NCBI RefSeq assembly: GCF_017873095.1
Contig: NZ_JAGGJU010000001.1
Location: 558,001-622,000 of the forward strand
DNA length: 64,000 nt
Origin: Heterorhizobium halophytocola
GTDB lineage: Bacteria > Pseudomonadota > Alphaproteobacteria > Rhizobiales > Rhizobiaceae
Direction of reading: 5' to 3'
Shown here one piece after another: positions 61,390 through 64,000 of this stretch; within the stretch, counting starts at the first letter, position 1; the number at the start of each line of letters is the position of its first letter. The notes under the pieces are model-generated. The model did no database searches. It was not told the origin of the DNA and worked only from the letters and a program-made list of their open reading frames with translations. A program made the translations under genes and the position numbers.

Positions 61390-62292
61390 ATGACGGGACT
61401 TTACGATATCCGCAATCCGCAGTTCGGCAGACTGGTGCACAAGAATGCAAGACTGGAACAACTGTGGACCGGCGGCCGCTGGTGCGAGGGACCTGCCTAT
61501 GTCCCGGCCGGCAAATATCTGATCTGGTCGGATATTCCGAACGACAGGGTGTTGCGGTTCGACGAGACCGACGGCTCCGTCTCGACCTTCCAGTCGCCTT
61601 GCGGCAACCAGAACGGCCATATCCTTGATCGCTCGGGGCGGCTCGTCGCCTGCGAGCATCAGGGACGCTGCGTCAGCCGTATCGAGCATGACGGCATGCG
61701 CAGCGTGATCGCCGACCATTTCATGGGCAAGCGCCTCAATTCGCCGAATGACGTCGTCGTCAAGTCGGACGGCACGGTATGGTTTTCCGATCCGACCTAC
61801 GGGATCGACAGCGACTACGAAGGCGACGCCGCATCGTCGGAAATCGGGAAGAGCCAGGTCTATCGCGTCGAAGGCGACGGCACGATCACCGCCGCCGTGA
61901 CCGACATGGTTCAACCCAACGGGCTTGCCTTTTCGCCGGATGAACGGCTGCTCTATGTGGCCGACACCGGACGCAGTCACAAGCCGGACTGCCTGCCGAA
62001 GATCCGCGCCTATCCGGTCCGCGAGGACGGGATGAGCCTTGGGCCAGGCGCCGACTTCATCGTCTGCGACAACGGCGCCTTCGATGGTTTCCGTGTCGAC
62101 ACCAACGGCAATCTCTGGTGCTCGGCCGGCGACGGCGTGCATTGTTTCACACCCGCTGGCGAACTGCTCGGCAAGATCCGCGTGCCCGAAGTGGTCTCCA
62201 ATCTCTGCTTCTTCGGACCGAAGCGAAACCGGCTGGCGATCTGCGCGACGAGCTCGCTCTATGCCGTCTATGTCAATGCCAGGGGACTGTGA
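61390..62292 (+). CDS. SMP-30/gluconolactonase-family protein
   Basis: The 300-aa six-bladed propeller protein has WCEGPAYVPAGKYLIWSDIP (metal-ligand Glu), LNSPNDVVVKSDGTVWFSDP and QPNGLAFSPDERLLYVADTG. These are sugar lactonases that open aldonolactones with a divalent metal. No signal peptide, so cytoplasmic. GGGAGGG lies 11 bases before the ATG. It converges with the glycosidase gene. Confidence 0.92.
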   Translation: MTGLYDIRNPQFGRLVHKNARLEQLWTGGRWCEGPAYVPAGKYLIWSDIPNDRVLRFDETDGSVSTFQSPCGNQNGHILDRSGRLVACEHQGRCVSRIEHDGMRSVIADHFMGKRLNSPNDVVVKSDGTVWFSDPTYGIDSDYEGDAASSEIGKSQVYRVEGDGTITAAVTDMVQPNGLAFSPDERLLYVADTGRSHKPDCLPKIRAYPVREDGMSLGPGADFIVCDNGAFDGFRVDTNGNLWCSAGDGVHCFTPAGELLGKIRVPEVVSNLCFFGPKRNRLAICATSSLYAVYVNARGL

Positions 62293-62307
62293 GCCGCCGA
62301 CGGGGCA

Positions 62308-63612
62308 TCAGCTTCCGGCGCGCACCGGCTCGACGATCTGCAGGAACTCCATGATCATCGCGGCGGTCCAGCTGAACGTGCCGCCGCCGCAGGGCTCGGC
62401 CGTCAGCGGATCGTGATATTCGGCAAACCCGCCCTCCTCGATCAGCCGGATGCTGTCGGAGGTGATACGGGCGATCAGGTCCGGGACGTCGCCCCGTACC
62501 AGGCCATCGATGATCATGTGGTTGATGATCAGCCAGACCGGGCCACGCCAGTAACGCAGGCTTTCAAAGCGCGGATCGGCGGGATCATGGCTCGGGATCA
62601 GGTATTCGACGCGCGCCTTCAACGCCTCGATCCGTGTAGCCAGTTGTTGCACGCGCTCGAGCGGGATGGCCGCAAATACCGGCAGGATGCCGCCGATCGA
62701 GGCGCTGTCGACCTTGCGACCGGCCGGGCGATCGAAGCAGACATATTGCCCGAGCCTGTCGTCCCAGAGGCTTTCCAGTGCCGCCAGCCCTTCCGCCACG
62801 TGCCGGCGGCTCATCTGGGCGATGCCGGTCATGCCATAGCGTTCGGCAAGCTCTGCGATGTCGGCCACCGACCGTATGAGGATCGCATTGAAGCCCGGAT
62901 CCACCACCTGGAACGGGGACGCGTCGTGCAGCCTCGTATTGTCCCAGTTGAGACTGCGAAAGCGCTGAACAAGCCAGATATAGCGCTTGTACTGCTCGTC
63001 GGTCGGGCGGTGCGCCGCATCGGCATGGCTGGTATCGCGCCGCTTGAACTCACCCACGCCATCGGTCGGCACGCGGCTGAAGGCGTCATCCCAGTCGATC
63101 GAATTGTCGCGACCGGACTCCCAGGGGTGGAGGATTGCAACGAGCCCGGTCTTTTTCGGATCGCGACAGGCATGAAACCATTCATGCCAGCGGGCGATTT
63201 TCGGCACCAGGTCCCGCGCCCGCGCCTCGGCCAGGTCCGGGTCGCGGGCGTGATCCACCAGCCGCTTGACCACATAGCCGGCGACGGGCGGCTGGGTGAT
63301 GCCCGATGTCGGCACCGTGCGGCCGGTCTGCCAGACGTCGGGCCCGGGGAAATAGCCTTTGTCCTGCTTGTGAAAGACGATATGCGGCACCATGCCGTCC
63401 TCCCACTGATGCTGGAAGAGGGTATCTATCTCGGTCCAGGCACGATGCTCGTCGAAATGCGCCTGCCCCAGCGCGGTCAGGCAGCTGTCCCAATTCCACT
63501 GGAAGGGATAGAGCCCGTGCGTCGGCACGGTATAGGTGCCCATATCATTGATCTTGAGCACTCGTTCCGCATGGTCGAACATGTCCAGCCGGCTTATGGG
63601 TTTCATGGACAT
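62308..63612 (-). CDS. GH63-like (alpha/alpha)6 glycosidase, possible glucosyl/mannosylglycerate hydrolase
   Basis: The 434-aa protein has the (alpha/alpha)6-barrel pattern of GH63/GH37-type enzymes: YPFQWNWDSCLTALGQAHFD, EDGMVPHIVFH, HPWESGRDNSIDWDDAF and YWRGPVWLIINHMIIDGL. The W-x-W-D and ESGRDNS motifs with the compact length fit bacterial mannosyl/glucosylglycerate hydrolases. No signal peptide. Its ATG overlaps the TGA of an ABC ATPase gene (TGATG), so it probably degrades the imported glycoside. Confidence 0.78.
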   Translation of the reverse strand: MSMKPISRLDMFDHAERVLKINDMGTYTVPTHGLYPFQWNWDSCLTALGQAHFDEHRAWTEIDTLFQHQWEDGMVPHIVFHKQDKGYFPGPDVWQTGRTVPTSGITQPPVAGYVVKRLVDHARDPDLAEARARDLVPKIARWHEWFHACRDPKKTGLVAILHPWESGRDNSIDWDDAFSRVPTDGVGEFKRRDTSHADAAHRPTDEQYKRYIWLVQRFRSLNWDNTRLHDASPFQVVDPGFNAILIRSVADIAELAERYGMTGIAQMSRRHVAEGLAALESLWDDRLGQYVCFDRPAGRKVDSASIGGILPVFAAIPLERVQQLATRIEALKARVEYLIPSHDPADPRFESLRYWRGPVWLIINHMIIDGLVRGDVPDLIARITSDSIRLIEEGGFAEYHDPLTAEPCGGGTFSWTAAMIMEFLQIVEPVRAGS

Positions 63613-64000
63613 CAGGAACCTCGGATGGTGATGGCGGCCTGGGTTTCCGGATCGAACCAGCGGATCCGGTCGACCAAAGGTGTCAGCAGGATCGTTTCAC
63701 CCGCCTGGACGCTGACATCGTTGTCGATGACAGCGCGGAACAGCTGGCCCTGAACGTCGCAGGTAACCAGCAAATGCGGACCAAGGGGTTCAACGACCCG
63801 CACGTCGCAGGCGATACCGCCTTCCGCTACCGGCCGCACGTCTTCCGGACGGATGGCAAATTCAACGGACTTCACCGCCTCGCCTCCGGGACCGTCGAAG
63901 ACCATTCCGGCGACCATCCATTTTCCGGGCGACACCCATGTTGCCTGCAGGAAATTCATCGGCGGATTGCCGATGAAGGAACCGACGAAGCGCGCCGCCG
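63612..64000 (-). CDS. ABC transporter ATP-binding protein (UgpC/MalK type), C-terminal fragment
   Basis: The frame stays open to the right edge and upstream codons read AARFVGSFIGNPPMNFLQ, the junction found just after the nucleotide-binding domain of MalK/UgpC ATPases. The visible part is the TOBE domain (FAIRPEDVRPV, VEPLGPHLLVTCDVQGQ). The gene starts outside the window; it is cotranscribed with the glycosidase and probably with permeases further right. Confidence 0.9.
   Translation of the reverse strand, partial: AARFVGSFIGNPPMNFLQATWVSPGKWMVAGMVFDGPGGEAVKSVEFAIRPEDVRPVAEGGIACDVRVVEPLGPHLLVTCDVQGQLFRAVIDNDVSVQAGETILLTPLVDRIRWFDPETQAAITIRGS

Noticed and set aside
60920..61393. A 157-codon open frame before the SMP-30 gene
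   Set aside because: Begins without a ribosome site, overlaps two alternative frames of similar quality and runs into the SMP-30 start; amino-acid composition is not protein-like.

Overview
The window reads as a chromosomal or chromid segment of a high-GC alphaproteobacterium of the order Hyphomicrobiales, most likely family Rhizobiaceae (Rhizobium/Agrobacterium/Shinella-like). The grounds are a PutA without a DNA-binding N-terminus paired with a divergent Lrp-type PutR, GGAAC-N16/17-CGTT promoters of the alphaproteobacterial general stress sigma factor type, an iolR-iolCDEB plus idhA inositol locus, a Blh-type sulfide operon, and many ABC/TRAP uptake operons. I see no phage, insertion sequence, CRISPR array, rRNA or tRNA. 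The content is dense catabolic metabolism.

Layout. 1-57: start of a DUF4212 symporter subunit running off the left edge. 58-1107: about 1 kb without a gene but rich in hairpins. 1.1-5.5 kb: putA/putR (proline). 5.6-13.6 kb: a gallate-type aromatic pathway (galB, an extradiol dioxygenase, galC, galD), a LysR regulator with two helix-turn-helix domains, and a DctPQM TRAP transporter, closed by a strong bidirectional terminator. 13.7-15.2 kb: 2-oxoglutarate semialdehyde dehydrogenase. 15.6-22.0 kb: topoisomerase IB, a small membrane protein, a YdeP-type molybdopterin oxidoreductase, dadR/dadA-like genes and a DM13-like protein. 22.5-27.7 kb: an unusual trio of a signal-less S8 protease, a PAP2/vanadium-haloperoxidase-fold protein with a (Gly-Gly-Lys)7 N-terminus, and a SARP/HilA-like TPR regulator. 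27.7-29.6 kb: two small stress-type proteins and an M20 amidohydrolase.

29.7-37.2 kb is one long minus-strand operon: LacI regulator, ABC importer (binding protein, two permeases, ATPase), nucleoside hydrolase and adenine deaminase, probably for purine nucleoside uptake and breakdown. 37.6-41.3 kb: three-subunit membrane-bound sugar/gluconate dehydrogenase (Tat-exported small subunit, GMC flavoprotein, triheme cytochrome c). 41.5-49.5 kb: LacI-controlled ABC importer, a protein with two glycerophosphodiesterase domains, and an inositol-monophosphatase-like enzyme. This operon abuts the complete inositol locus (iolB, iolE, iolD, iolC, iolR, idhA; 49.6-57.2 kb). Together they suggest import and breakdown of glycerophosphoinositol or another inositol phosphodiester, which is the most interesting hypothesis of the window. 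57.4-60.8 kb: DsbA-like protein, then a persulfide dioxygenase operon with YeeE/YedE and TauE transporters behind a BigR-like palindrome but without a bigR gene. 61.4-64.0 kb: SMP-30 lactonase, a GH63-like glycosidase and the end of an ABC ATPase running off the right edge.

Five candidate general-stress promoters lie upstream of topoisomerase IB, the 110-aa membrane protein, the DM13-like protein, the 91-aa protein and the DUF1328 protein. All were read by eye and need a genome-wide motif scan.
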